Positions 24,937 through 34,061 of a stretch of DNA of 64,000 nucleotides are shown piece after piece (position 1 is the stretch's first letter; the number at the start of each line of letters is the position of its first letter). Made by a program: the position numbers and the translations under genes. The notes below the pieces were generated by a model, which did not search any database, was not told where the DNA came from, and was given only the letters and a program-made list of their open reading frames with translations. Source of the stretch: Clostridia bacterium (lineage in GTDB: Bacteria; Bacillota; Clostridia; Christensenellales; Borkfalkiaceae); contig CAAGME010000011.1 of the NCBI GenBank assembly GCA_900770945.1, positions 21,389 through 85,388 on the forward strand, read 5' to 3'.

Positions 24937-25839
24937 TTAATTATTTTCTAATAAAAATTCTGCCGTTAGGTCGTTGGCGCAAACGGAATGTTCGTTTTCG
25001 GGGAGCATTGCCGCAAAGGCGTGCGGAAGCTTGATTTTGTTTATATCTACAAGCTCGGTTTTGACGTCCGCTTTTAAAAGTGCTTTCGAGAATTTTACGG
25101 TGTAATGCTGCAAAAAGTCGCCTTTCGCGGTTATAAGTATCGTCGGCGGAAGAGAAGCGGTTATAGCGGTGTTTTCGGGGTTAATATACGGGAAAAACGG
25201 CGATTTTTTCCAAGCTTTGCCGTATAGGAGCTTTGGCAAAAACATTCCGATTTGGTCGAACTTAGTCGTGTAAAACATTCCGCTTTGCAACGCTAAGGCG
25301 GTTATTTTTGCGTTTATCGGCGAAATCTTAGCCGCATTTTCAACCTCTTTATTTGCCTTTATCGCGGCAAGGTACAAACACAAATGCGCGCCCGCGCTGT
25401 CGCCGCAAAGGTACAACCTTTCACCGTCCGCGCCGTATTCGGCGGCTTTAGCGGAAATTGCGTTTATCGTAGACGTGAGATACGATAAAATTTCAAAAAA
25501 GTTTTTCTCGGGCGCAAGCGGGTATTCGGGACAGAAAACGACAAAACCTTTCTGCGCCATGTACGCGCAAAACAGACTGTTCGCCTCTTTTTTGCCGAGC
25601 AGGTATCCGCCGCCGTGAATATCGATGAGTATCGGCAACTTTTCGTTTTCCTTTATTGTTTTCGGAATAAAAACGTCCGTGCCGAGGTCGCTATCTTCGC
25701 CTAAGAAGTTTACGCTTTTTTGCAGTGTCACTTTTTCGTGCGGAAACGGATTTGCTTTGTCGTGCTTAACAAGCCACTTTTCGAGCGTGGCTTCTTGCTT
25801 TTTGATTTGTGAAGCTATCAATTTTTCAAACATTTTCAT
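24937..25839 (-). CDS. Alpha/beta hydrolase (hormone-sensitive lipase-like esterase)
   Basis: A 300-residue esterase/lipase. The oxyanion-hole motif HGGGY (residues 75-79) and nucleophile motif GDSAG (146-150, Ser148) mark the HSL family. A late Asp (ITAKGDFLQHY) and His (LPHAF) complete the likely triad. No signal peptide, so intracellular. It lies 38 bases downstream of a TetR regulator that probably controls it. Substrate unknown, likely short acyl esters. Confidence 0.88.
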   Translation of the reverse strand: MKMFEKLIASQIKKQEATLEKWLVKHDKANPFPHEKVTLQKSVNFLGEDSDLGTDVFIPKTIKENEKLPILIDIHGGGYLLGKKEANSLFCAYMAQKGFVVFCPEYPLAPEKNFFEILSYLTSTINAISAKAAEYGADGERLYLCGDSAGAHLCLYLAAIKANKEVENAAKISPINAKITALALQSGMFYTTKFDQIGMFLPKLLYGKAWKKSPFFPYINPENTAITASLPPTILITAKGDFLQHYTVKFSKALLKADVKTELVDINKIKLPHAFAAMLPENEHSVCANDLTAEFLLENN

Positions 25840-25877
25840 TGTGGTTTTCCTTGTTTTTAGTATAATCCCTAAAGATT

Positions 25878-26393
25878 TTATGAGAAAAGTTTTTCTAACA
25901 AAAGAGAGTAGTCGACGTTTTCCTCGGAAAGTATGGCTCCGGCAACGCCGTAAACGAAGCCGTATGTTAAGGTCTGAATTGTGTGTTCGTCGGCTTCGAC
26001 CGAATTCTCGATTATCGGCTTTGCCAAGAAAGATATGCGCAAAAGCATTTCGTCGCGAAAAACTTTTTTCACAAGATTATCGGTATTCTCATAGAAAGAC
26101 AAAAAATCGTTTTTGGTCTCGAAAATAAAGTCGGAAAGAGCAACTATCTTGTCGCCGCTTGCGGCGTTGAGATAATCGGTTACGCAAGCTTCATACTCGT
26201 CGCCGAAAACTCCTATGACGGAAGAAAACAATTGTTCCTTGTTTTTAAAATAATAGTAAATAAGCCCGACCTCTTTGCCCGTCGATTTGGCGATTGTACG
26301 AAGAGTGGTCTTTTCGTAGCCCTCGGTAAAGAATAGCTTTTTGGCGGAGCTTAGTATATCGTTTCTCGTTTCGTCTGTTCCGGTATTTGGCAT
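25878..26393 (-). CDS. TetR/AcrR family transcriptional regulator
   Basis: A 171-residue repressor. The N-terminal helix-turn-helix reads RNDILSSAKKLFFTEGYEKT, TLRTIAKSTGKEVGLIYYYF and KNKEQLFSSV, the standard TetR signature. The C-terminal ligand domain is not assignable. ATG at 26391-26393 has AGGAG at the right distance; the longer upstream frame crosses the promoter and is rejected. It probably represses its own operon (hydrolase, hypothetical, XRE). Confidence 0.9.
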   Translation of the reverse strand: MPNTGTDETRNDILSSAKKLFFTEGYEKTTLRTIAKSTGKEVGLIYYYFKNKEQLFSSVIGVFGDEYEACVTDYLNAASGDKIVALSDFIFETKNDFLSFYENTDNLVKKVFRDEMLLRISFLAKPIIENSVEADEHTIQTLTYGFVYGVAGAILSEENVDYSLLLEKLFS

Positions 26394-26457
26394 AATAGTG
26401 CCGCTCCTTTTTGCTTTTTTCGGCAGAGAACCAATAACGTTGTTTCTGCTCAATATC

Positions 26458-26507
26458 ATTGTAATACACATTCCACATAATGTCAATATATTTTGAACAA
26501 CGTTCAA
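26458..26507 (-). promoter_or_regulatory. Promoter and operator-like palindrome of the TetR operon
   Basis: On the minus strand TTGACA (26481-26486) and TACAAT (26458-26463) are spaced by 17 bases. Just upstream, TTGAAC-AAC-GTTCAA (26493-26507) is a perfect inverted repeat, a plausible TetR operator next to the -35 box. Confidence 0.75.
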
Positions 26508-26515
26508 TAATTTAT

Positions 26516-26718
26516 TGTAGATAACTTTTATTTGTTTTGCGCCGCTAAGTTACATTAGCGCAAAGAATTTAGGCTAAAAATCGGCGTAATATACGGGTTA
26601 GATATGCGTTATAGGCTGAATTATAGAATATTGTTGCTTTCTTAGCGGTTTTAGTACGCACTAAGAAATGTTGATGACGCAGACTAAACTGTGGATAACT
26701 TTTGCGTACGGTAGATAA
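26516..26718. other. DnaA-box matches at the left end of the gene-free region
   Basis: A perfect DnaA box (TTATCCACA, reverse strand) at 26690-26698 is flanked by near-matches TTATCTACA at 26516-26524 and TTATCTACC at 26710-26718. A hairpin with TTTGCGC/GCGCAAA lies at about 26535-26566. Confidence 0.5.
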
Positions 26719-26861
26719 CAAGTTGTAGATTGCGCAAAAGCGGTCGTTTAAAGTCTTTCTCTTGCCGCCCCCGTTAAGCATCTAAAAACTCCACGTAAGG
26801 CTAAAACAGCCGCTTGTATGAGAGAGAATGAAATACAAAAGTATTGAAGTAAAAATCAATC

Positions 26862-27150
26862 ATTCTGCCTCATTGCGTTTAAAAACAATGCAGACTTCCC
26901 CTTGTGCCGAAGAACAATCGTTGTGCTGCCGTAGCTCTATCACCCCGCCGACCTTCCCCCGATTGCGAAGCAATCTTTGTGGGGTAGACTTTCCCGCTAT
27001 CGGAAAAGGTTGCACGCCCCTGGCGTGACGAACGAGTCGGGGACCGTCGTCGTGGCGACTAATCACACCCACACCAACCTTCGCCCGCTCGGCTCTGCCG
27101 AGCTTTGTGGAGAAGGGGGACCGTCGTCGCGGCGACGGTGGATGAGGGGA
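26862..27150. repeat. GC-rich dispersed intergenic repeat block
   Basis: This block is clearly richer in G and C than its surroundings. It holds small inverted repeats (GATTGCGAAGCAATC; GCTCGGCNNTGCCGAGC) and two related GGGGACCGTCGTCG segments. It starts with the same 22-base terminal motif that bounds the element at 27990-28258. Blocks of this style (CCCCTCATCC, CTTCTCC, CGGCGAC) recur between genes in gut Bacillota. A 102-codon minus-strand frame through it is not credible. Confidence 0.6.
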
Positions 27151-27475
27151 TAATAAGCAAATCCTCATAATAAAAAAATGAATATTTTCTTAAATTTTTC
27201 TGATTTTTATACCGTTTTTTCGTCATTTACTCGGCTTAGGCTCACAGACTCTTCCGTGAAACATTTTTTATACCCACATTTTTATTTTTGAGTTTCCTTT
27301 TTTGGGTAAAATCTTAGGTTTTAGGGTGTTTTTGCCCGATTTAGGGGCAAAAACGGCTCGTTATTTTTGCTTTTTGTTGTTTTTTTAGATACAAAAATCA
27401 AAAAGTTTAGCCGAAAAATTTCCACATTTTTTGCCGGCGTGAAACATTTCGGGTTTTAAAACCTCCGAAAGCGCG

Positions 27476-27491
27476 TGTTTCACGTGAAATA
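27476..27491. other. parS site (one mismatch)
   Basis: TGTTTCACGTGAAATA differs at one position from the bacterial parS consensus bound by ParB/Spo0J. The parA-parB genes lie 4.8 kb to the right. Confidence 0.85.
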
Positions 27492-27821
27492 TTTATGAAT
27501 AATTTACTAATTTTTTATGCATTTTAGCTTATAATCCTAAGGCGTTTTTACTTAATGTCTGGTTTTTGTTTAAGCATGGTGAAGGCTAACTTGCAGTAAT
27601 CACTGTCAGTTCGGCGACTACAATAAAAATTATGTATATGTATCGACCGCCCCTCTTTATATCGGCTTTATTGGTCGACAAAGTACTTTTTTACACATAA
27701 AGCTAAAAACATGGCAGAACTTATATTTTGGATTATAACAAGTTATTATAATTTACTGCGCCATAAATTCGGCATTTTGAAAACCGTTGTGGCGCGAGAA
27801 AGATATTGAAGCGCAAAAATT

Positions 27822-27837
27822 GTTTCACGTGAAACAA
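27822..27837. other. parS site (perfect)
   Basis: TGTTTCACGTGAAACA is an exact 16-base parS palindrome, 346 bases from the other site. Half-site-like GTGAAACA sequences also occur at about 27255, 27439 and 29904. Confidence 0.92.
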
Positions 27838-27989
27838 AACGTAACGCAAAAGCAAAAATTAAAAAGCGAAAAACAGTATAAGTTGTCGATTTGTGTAAAA
27901 AAGAAGAATAATCAAAAGAAAAAACAAAAAAATTTGGCTAATTTGTAATACAGAATAGTAATAAAAAAATCCCGAGCGAGTAGAATCGG

Positions 27990-28258
27990 ATTCTGTGTCA
28001 TTGCGTTTAAAACGATATCAAAATTAGAGAAAAACATCGATAATTATATGAGAGATGCCGACAATATTGTTCGCCCGTTTCGTTCTTGTTGTCTTATTGT
28101 TGCGAAAAAAACGAATTATAAAGCGATTAAGTGTCAAAGTCGATATGTAAAAATCCTGCGGCATTAAACGCAAGTATAGAATATCGTTAGAAAGTATATA
28201 TAGAAGCTGCAAAAAGGATGTAAAAATGCCCATCAATTTAAACGAAATGACACAGAAT
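27990..28258. mobile_element. MITE-like element with 22-bp terminal inverted repeats
   Basis: The 22-base ends (27990-28011 and 28237-28258) are inverted copies matching at 21 of 22 positions, starting ATTCTGTGTCATT. The 269-base interior has no credible gene. The same end sequence appears alone at 26862-26883. No transposase is nearby. Confidence 0.6.
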
Positions 28259-28740
28259 AACGTAGTGTTCGGTCGGAGATAATGTTGCGGCGTTCTGTCT
28301 GGTAAGGCGGCTAATTTTTATAGTAGTATGATGAATAACAACAAATAGTGCTGTAAAATTTGAAAAACAAATAAAATCAACGCAAAATATTAAGGTTATA
28401 AAAAACTTCTTTGTATAGGAATAGAATTAGTCATTAGATGATTAAAAAAATGTAAAACATCGAAAAAAGCATAAAAATTTAAACGTTCTGACACAGAATG
28501 CCTTGATATTTGCTTGGGCTTATCCAAAACAGATTCTGTATGACGAATCAGCCGATTTTTCTTTTTGTTGAAAACAATATTTTGCAGGGCGCGTTAAAAT
28601 TATAGTTATTTATGAAAACAACGCAAAATAATTGAGAGTGTTATATTTGAGAGAAAAAGTTTAATTGTCGTTAGAAAAATGGCAAAAATCAAGAAAAAAT
28701 GCAAAAAATAATAAGCAATTCAGACGTTCTGAGACAGAAT
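28018..28740. repeat. Three diverged repeats with a 241-base period
   Basis: The motif TGACACAGAAT (or TGAGACAGAAT) ends at 28258, 28499 and 28740, exactly 241 bases apart each time. It is preceded in each case by TTTAAACG or CAGACG, an A-rich stretch and GTTAG or ATTAG. Each junction also carries an inverted ATTCTGT-type partner. The units have diverged strongly, and unit 1 overlaps the MITE-like element. Confidence 0.55.
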
Positions 28741-29354
28741 GGCTTCGCGATTGGTCGGGCTAAAATTTGAGCCATTCTGCGAATAAAAAAGAGGGTTTAT
28801 TCGATAAATTTGCTAATTAAAAAAGAGGGCGCGAGCTTAAAACGTTATGTAAAATCATATATATTTAACCGTATAAAATACCGGTAATCAATCAAGCTTG
28901 ACAACAATTCCTTTGATTTTTACTTTAGAAAGCAATAATGTACTATAATAATTCGATTTTTATATCGAAAAGTTACCGTAATAGTGTAAAAACTTAGTAA
29001 AATCGTAGCGTTTTTACTTGTATTTACTAAGATTGCATTGTTTTTGTTATGTAGCGCGTAGTTTTTTGTGATTATTAAAGGTCTTTTATTGCATTTGACG
29101 GTGAAAGGATAAAAATACGGGAATAAAGTGATTATAATAAGGTAAAATTATAAATATTCTGCGCTTATACATACTTGCGCTTATTAAAAAACTATGCGTA
29201 TGTAATTTTTTAAATTACCTTGCGCCGATAGCGCAATGCGCAACGATATGGCGCATAACTAAGTTAATATGCAGTTGCTAATATTCCATACATTCGTAGT
29301 CGTTACAAAATCGGTTTCGCTCTCTTCGTCGGAGCTTCTCCTTTTTGTCCCGTC

Positions 29355-29435
29355 AAAGACGTATCGTTTTTCCGATTGCGGGAAAAACGATACCGCAAAG
29401 CCTCGGCAAAGCCGAGCGGGCAAAGGTCTTTTTTT
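29355..29435 (+). ncRNA. Candidate structured small RNA or terminator
   Basis: An outer AAAGAC/GTCTTT pairing encloses two hairpins: GTATCGTTTTTCC with GGGAAAAACGATAC (29361-29393), and TCGGC-AAA-GCCGA (29403-29415). A seven-T run follows. That is the shape of an RNA 3' end with an intrinsic terminator. No promoter or known RNA family was identified. Confidence 0.4.
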
Positions 29436-29531
29436 AACTTTCAATTCTTTTCTTTCGCTCTGTCAACAAAGAACTATTGATATTTCTTTATAAACATCGT
29501 ATAATCGGATTAAACCGAAAAAACTCGGCAC

Positions 29532-29553
29532 TTATCCACAACAATGTCGATAA
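29532..29553. other. DnaA-box matches upstream of ftsH
   Basis: A perfect TTATCCACA (29532-29540) is followed four bases later by TGTCGATAA (29545-29553), the same variant seen in the origin region at 5309-5317. Confidence 0.5.
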
Positions 29554-30191
29554 CTCTAACAAATTCAGGCGTTTTGGTCGCAACCGATATTCACTTTATA
29601 GTGCTTTTGAGCTTTTCATGTTAATATTTTCAATATAGAGAGAAAGGTTGGATGAAACGGTTTTTTCGGACAATATACGCAGCGCTATTCGCAAATTCTT
29701 GCGCCACCACAATAAGAGCCTGTATTTTTTTATCCGATACCGAAAAATTCTTTATTTAACGATTAAAACTTTTTCTCGGCTTTCTTTTTTACCGTTTTTT
29801 CTTTTTTTTGTATGTTTGAGGCAATCTTTTTTGACAGGCAAACATTCATACTTTTTTAAGCCGCAAACTTAGCGTTTTGCGCCGGCGCAAGGGAAAACAA
29901 TATGTGAAACATATGCCCGTATAAGTCGATTAACGGCGCAAAAATCGGGCGTGTTTCACAACAATAAGCTATAAAAAGACAAAAGAGAGGGGTTGATATT
30001 AAATAAAAATATAATTCGGATTGACGATAAACAAGTTTAAAATGCCGATTTTATCGTCGGCTTTGAAAATGTATAAAAAAAGCCGAGAAAATAGGCGATT
30101 ATTTTATTGCTAAAAAAATATTTATATGGTAAAATAATTAAACTAATATTAACTATAATATAGGGCGGATATTCCGCCCGGAGGATATCGA

Positions 30192-32201
30192 ATGAAAAAC
30201 ACTACCAAGGCACTGCTTGCCTTCCTTGTCGTGCTTATTCTCGTTGTGCTTGTTTCTTCGTTTGCGTACAGCAACAACGCAAAGAGCATTACTGCAACCG
30301 AATTTTTTGAAAACGCCGGCGTGTCTTTTGTCGATACGTCGAATAAAGACTCCTTAGAATTTAAGCAAAAATATGGGGACGCGGCGTATATCGGCGACGG
30401 ATTTGTAATCTACAAAGGCGAAGAAAAGAGCAAAATTGACAAAATCATCGTTGACGTTTACAATTTGAAAGGATATAAGAACAACAAACTTGTTTTCCAG
30501 AGCAGTTACGGCAGAAACGACGGCATATACGATAAAGTTATTATCGGCTTGCAGACGTGCGATATAAAAATCGGCTATACAGACCCCAACTCCGGTTCGG
30601 TGTGGTCTAACCTTATAATGCCGCTTTGCATGATGGGCATAGCGATTTTCTTAATCGTTATGTTTATGCGCCAGATGGGTTCTGGCAACAAAAACGCGTT
30701 TGACTTCGGCAGAACAAAAGCTCAGGTCATCACGAACACGCGCGTTCGTTTTGCGGACGTTGCGGGCGCGGAAGAAGAAAAACTCGAACTTCAGGAAATC
30801 GTAGACTTTCTAAAATCGCCGCAAAAATACACCGCGCTCGGCGCAAAAATCCCGAGAGGCGTGCTTTTGGTGGGAAATCCCGGTACGGGTAAAACGCTTT
30901 TTGCGAAAGCCGTTGCGGGTGAAGCAAACGTTCCGTTCTTTTCCATAAGCGGTTCCGACTTCGTTGAAATGTTCGTCGGCGTGGGCGCGTCGAGGGTAAG
31001 AGATTTGTTCAACACGGCAAAAAAGAATCAGCCGTGCATTGTCTTTATCGACGAAATCGACGCGGTAGGCAGACAGCGCGGCGCGGGATTAGGCGGCGGA
31101 AACGACGAACGCGAACAAACGCTCAACCAGCTCCTCGTTCAGATGGACGGCTTTGAAAGCAACGAAGGCATAATAGTCATGGCGGCGACCAACCGCGCGG
31201 ACGTTCTCGACCCCGCTCTTTTGCGCCCGGGCAGATTTGACCGTCAAATTTACGTCAATATGCCGGACGTGCGCGGCAGAGAAGCTATCTTAAAAGTTCA
31301 TGCACGCAACAAACCGTTAGCTCCCGACGTCAATTTTAAGGTTTTGGCGCGTATGACGAGCGGGTTTTCCGGCGCGGACCTTGCAAACCTCTTGAACGAA
31401 GCGGCTATTCTCGCCGCGAGAGCCAACAAAAAATATATCACGAATTCGGACCTTTACGAGAGTATCGATAAGGTAATGTTAGGACCGCAGAAAAAGAGCC
31501 GCCTCGTAACGGAAACGGACAAGCGCATTACGGCTTACCACGAATCGGGGCATGCGATAGTCGCAAAGCTTATGCCTAACTGCGACCCCGTTCACGAAGT
31601 TTCCATTATTCCGAGAGGAATGGCGGGCGGATACACGATGACTCGCCCCGACAACGACGACAGCTACTATACCCGTTCGAGGCTTCTCGACAATATAGTC
31701 ATGACTATGGGCGGAAGAGCCGCGGAAGCGATCGTTTGCAAGGAAGTAACGTCCGGTCCTTCTTCCGATATCGTCAGCGCGACGAGAACGGCGAGAAGAA
31801 TGGTTACGCAGTTCGGTATGAGCGACAAGATAGGTCCCGTTTCTTACGGCGACAACGAGGAAGTGTTCCTCGGCAGAGATTATCAGACGAGGGCAGGCTA
31901 TAGCGACGACACGGCGAAAGAAATCGACGAAGAAGTCCGCCGTATCGTGAACGACGGATACAAAAAAGCCGTTGACACGCTCACCGCAAACAGAAGTCTT
32001 CTTGACGTTATGGCTCGCGTTCTTATCGAAAAAGAAACTATCTTCGCCGAAGAAGTCGATATGATTATGTCCGGAAAAACCGCGGAAGAGGTTATCGAAT
32101 ATATGGACAAAAAAGAAGACGTAGACCCGCTGACCCGCGAAACGAAAAGTGAAGCGAACGACGCGCAAAACGAAAGCGGCGAAAACGGGCAAAAAGAATA
32201 A
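30192..32201 (+). CDS. ftsH: ATP-dependent zinc metalloprotease FtsH
   Basis: The 669-residue membrane-bound AAA+ protease degrades damaged or regulatory proteins. Two N-terminal membrane segments (about residues 7-25 and 140-158) flank an extracytoplasmic domain. The AAA module has Walker A GNPGTGKT (228-235), Walker B CIVFIDEIDAVG and the second region of homology ending LLRPGRFDRQ. The zinc site is HESGH (450-454) in the protease domain. The acidic C-terminal tail is typical. ATG with GGAGG upstream; a TATAAT at 30154-30159 is a likely -10. It is the first gene of a rightward run into parA and parB. Confidence 0.97.
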   Translation: MKNTTKALLAFLVVLILVVLVSSFAYSNNAKSITATEFFENAGVSFVDTSNKDSLEFKQKYGDAAYIGDGFVIYKGEEKSKIDKIIVDVYNLKGYKNNKLVFQSSYGRNDGIYDKVIIGLQTCDIKIGYTDPNSGSVWSNLIMPLCMMGIAIFLIVMFMRQMGSGNKNAFDFGRTKAQVITNTRVRFADVAGAEEEKLELQEIVDFLKSPQKYTALGAKIPRGVLLVGNPGTGKTLFAKAVAGEANVPFFSISGSDFVEMFVGVGASRVRDLFNTAKKNQPCIVFIDEIDAVGRQRGAGLGGGNDEREQTLNQLLVQMDGFESNEGIIVMAATNRADVLDPALLRPGRFDRQIYVNMPDVRGREAILKVHARNKPLAPDVNFKVLARMTSGFSGADLANLLNEAAILAARANKKYITNSDLYESIDKVMLGPQKKSRLVTETDKRITAYHESGHAIVAKLMPNCDPVHEVSIIPRGMAGGYTMTRPDNDDSYYTRSRLLDNIVMTMGGRAAEAIVCKEVTSGPSSDIVSATRTARRMVTQFGMSDKIGPVSYGDNEEVFLGRDYQTRAGYSDDTAKEIDEEVRRIVNDGYKKAVDTLTANRSLLDVMARVLIEKETIFAEEVDMIMSGKTAEEVIEYMDKKEDVDPLTRETKSEANDAQNESGENGQKE

Positions 32202-32265
32202 AAACGGGCGATAGTCGACTTATTGACCGATTTTTATAAAAAAACAAAGCACGAAGGGAAAGAAA

Positions 32266-33030
32266 ATGGGAAGAATAATCGCTATTTCAAACCAGAAAGG
32301 CGGCGTCGGAAAAACTTCGACATGCATTAACCTTGCCGCCGGCATAGCAAAGAAAGACAAAAAGGTTCTTATCGTAGATATGGACGCGCAAGGCAACGCC
32401 ACGACGGGCTTGGGCATAGGCAAATCTTCGTCGCGCGTTTCCGCATACGACGTTCTTATCGGCTCTTCCTCGGCGAAAGAAGCCATAATAGAAACAAAGA
32501 TAAAACACCTCGATATTCTCCCCTCGTCTATAGACCTTGCGGGGGCGGAAGTGGAACTCGTGACGCAAAGCCGCCGCGAAAAACGGCTTGCCTTGGCGAT
32601 ACGCGGCTTAAAGGAAGATTACGATTATATCTTCATCGACTGCCCGCCCGCGATAGGGCTGCTCACTATAAACGCGCTTGCCGCCGCCGACGGCGTGCTT
32701 ATCCCCATACAGAGCGAATATTACGCGCTCGAAGGGTTAAGCCAGCTTATGAACACCGTAAAGCTTGTCAAAAAAGCTCTCAACCCCGCGCTTGAAATCG
32801 ACGGAGTGGTTATAACCATGTACGACGGGCGCGCGCTTATTTCACGCCAGATACGCGAAGAAATAACAAAGTTTTTCGGGGATAAGGTTTTTGAAACGGT
32901 CATTCCGAGAAACATAAGGGTTTCGGAAGCGCCGAGTTACGGCGTACCGGTAATAGATCACGACAAAAGGTGCCGCGGCACTTTGGGATACCTTGCTTTG
33001 ACGGACGAATTTTTATCGAGGAGTTATTGA
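32266..33030 (+). CDS. parA: Chromosome partitioning ATPase ParA/Soj
   Basis: This 254-residue ParA-type ATPase works with ParB on origin segregation and on DnaA control in Bacillota. The deviant Walker A is QKGGVGKTSTCINLAAG (residues 10-26), followed by DMDAQGNATTGLG and FIDCPPAIGLLTINALAAAD. It lacks an N-terminal helix-turn-helix, as in Soj. The ATG has GAAGGGAAAG upstream; 64 bases follow ftsH, six bases precede parB. Confidence 0.95.
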   Translation: MGRIIAISNQKGGVGKTSTCINLAAGIAKKDKKVLIVDMDAQGNATTGLGIGKSSSRVSAYDVLIGSSSAKEAIIETKIKHLDILPSSIDLAGAEVELVTQSRREKRLALAIRGLKEDYDYIFIDCPPAIGLLTINALAAADGVLIPIQSEYYALEGLSQLMNTVKLVKKALNPALEIDGVVITMYDGRALISRQIREEITKFFGDKVFETVIPRNIRVSEAPSYGVPVIDHDKRCRGTLGYLALTDEFLSRSY

Positions 33031-33036
33031 TTTACC

Positions 33037-33948
33037 ATGGCTAAAGGATTAGGAAAAGGATTTGCGGCTTTACTTGCCGACACACAGGAAGATTACAGCA
33101 AATTTTCCTTCGACAACTACGGCGAAGAAGGCGTAGAAATGAAGAACAGCGTCATCGAGATAGAAACAAGCCTCATCGACGCTAACCCCAACCAGCCGAG
33201 AAAGGTTTTTGACCAGACGGCTCTCCGCGAACTTGCCGATTCGATCACGATGCACGGCGTTATTATGCCTATCGTCGTCAACAAAAAGGGCGACAGATAC
33301 ATGATAATCGCGGGCGAAAGACGGTGGAGAGCAAGCAAGCTTGCCGGCAAAACGACCGTTCCCGCAATCGTAAAGGACTATACCGAAAGACAGGTTAAGG
33401 AGATTTCCTTAATCGAAAACTTGCAGAGAGAGGATTTGAACCCCATCGAAGCCGCAAACGCGATGAAGCAGCTTATGGACGAGTACGACATAACGCAGGA
33501 AGACTTAGCCGAACGCATCGGCAAAAGCCGCTCCGCAATCGCGAACACGCTTCGCCTTCTTTCTCTTCAACCGGAAGTTATCGACCTCGTGTCGGGCGGC
33601 GCGCTCTCGCAAGGTCATGCAAGAGCCTTAATCACGCTTCCCCGCGCCGAGCAGGTGTCAATCGCCCGTAAGGCGGTCGAAAAACGCTTTTCCGTCCGCG
33701 AAGTGGAACAAGCCGTAAAAGACTATTACAACCCGCCGGAAGAGGCAAGAAAGGCTAAAAAAGCCCGTCAGGAAGCCTTGATGAGCGTTGAACTTAAAGA
33801 CCTTATCGTGAGAATGCAACGCGGATTCGGCACGAAAGTTTCCGCTATCGGAAACGACAAAAAGGGTAGAATTTACATAGATTATTATAGTCGCGACGAC
33901 CTTGACAGAATCTCCGCGCTTTTGGACAAAATGGGCGAGGAAAACTAA
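33037..33948 (+). CDS. parB: Chromosome partitioning protein ParB/Spo0J
   Basis: A 303-residue ParB CTPase and parS-binding protein. The N-terminal MAKGLGKGFAALL precedes the ParB N-domain with NPNQPRKVFD and the CTP-binding GERRWRASKLAG. The helix-turn-helix is QEDLAERIGKSRSAIANTLRLL, with GHARAL after it. A C-terminal dimerisation domain ends the protein. Two parS sites lie 5-6 kb upstream. Confidence 0.96.
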   Translation: MAKGLGKGFAALLADTQEDYSKFSFDNYGEEGVEMKNSVIEIETSLIDANPNQPRKVFDQTALRELADSITMHGVIMPIVVNKKGDRYMIIAGERRWRASKLAGKTTVPAIVKDYTERQVKEISLIENLQREDLNPIEAANAMKQLMDEYDITQEDLAERIGKSRSAIANTLRLLSLQPEVIDLVSGGALSQGHARALITLPRAEQVSIARKAVEKRFSVREVEQAVKDYYNPPEEARKAKKARQEALMSVELKDLIVRMQRGFGTKVSAIGNDKKGRIYIDYYSRDDLDRISALLDKMGEEN

Positions 33949-33974
33949 GAAGAAAAGCGGCTGAAAGTCGTGTT

Positions 33975-34007
33975 TATTAAAGCGGGCGGTTTTGTCCCGC
34001 TTTAATA
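33975..34007 (+). terminator. Hairpin after parB
   Basis: A 12-bp stem (TATTAAAGCGGG with CCCGCTTTAATA) closes a 9-base loop, but no T-run follows. It may protect the parB mRNA end or attenuate transcription into the ECF genes. Confidence 0.45.
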
Positions 34008-34061
34008 GTGTTTAAGGATATCGGGTATAAAAGAAAAATCACCCGGAAAAGGAAAAGTAAA

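Larger units (their letters stand above)
26508..30191. other. 3.7-kb gene-free region between the TetR operon and ftsH
   Basis: No reading frame here has a ribosome-binding site and recognisable protein together; the longest frames (about 60-102 codons) overlap repeats. It holds DnaA-box matches at both ends, two parS sites, a GC-rich repetitive block (26862-27150), a MITE-like element (27990-28258), 241-base-spaced repeats (to 28740), several hairpins and a structured RNA candidate (29355-29435). A 36-codon frame at about 29652 after GAAAGG cannot be excluded. Confidence 0.7.

Noticed and set aside
26569..26781. 70-codon minus-strand frame over the DnaA-box matches
   Set aside because: No start signal and no recognisable protein; it overlaps likely regulatory sequence.
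26860..27168. 102-codon minus-strand frame in the GC-rich block
   Set aside because: It reads through repetitive inverted-repeat DNA, is low-complexity Arg/Pro-rich and has no ribosome-binding site.
28024..28236. 70-codon minus-strand frame inside the MITE-like element
   Set aside because: No family, no ribosome-binding site, and it fills only the interior of a repeat element.
29648..29872. 74-codon frame upstream of ftsH
   Set aside because: Hydrophobic, starts with TTG and lacks homology; the shorter ATG frame at about 29652 is only marginally better.
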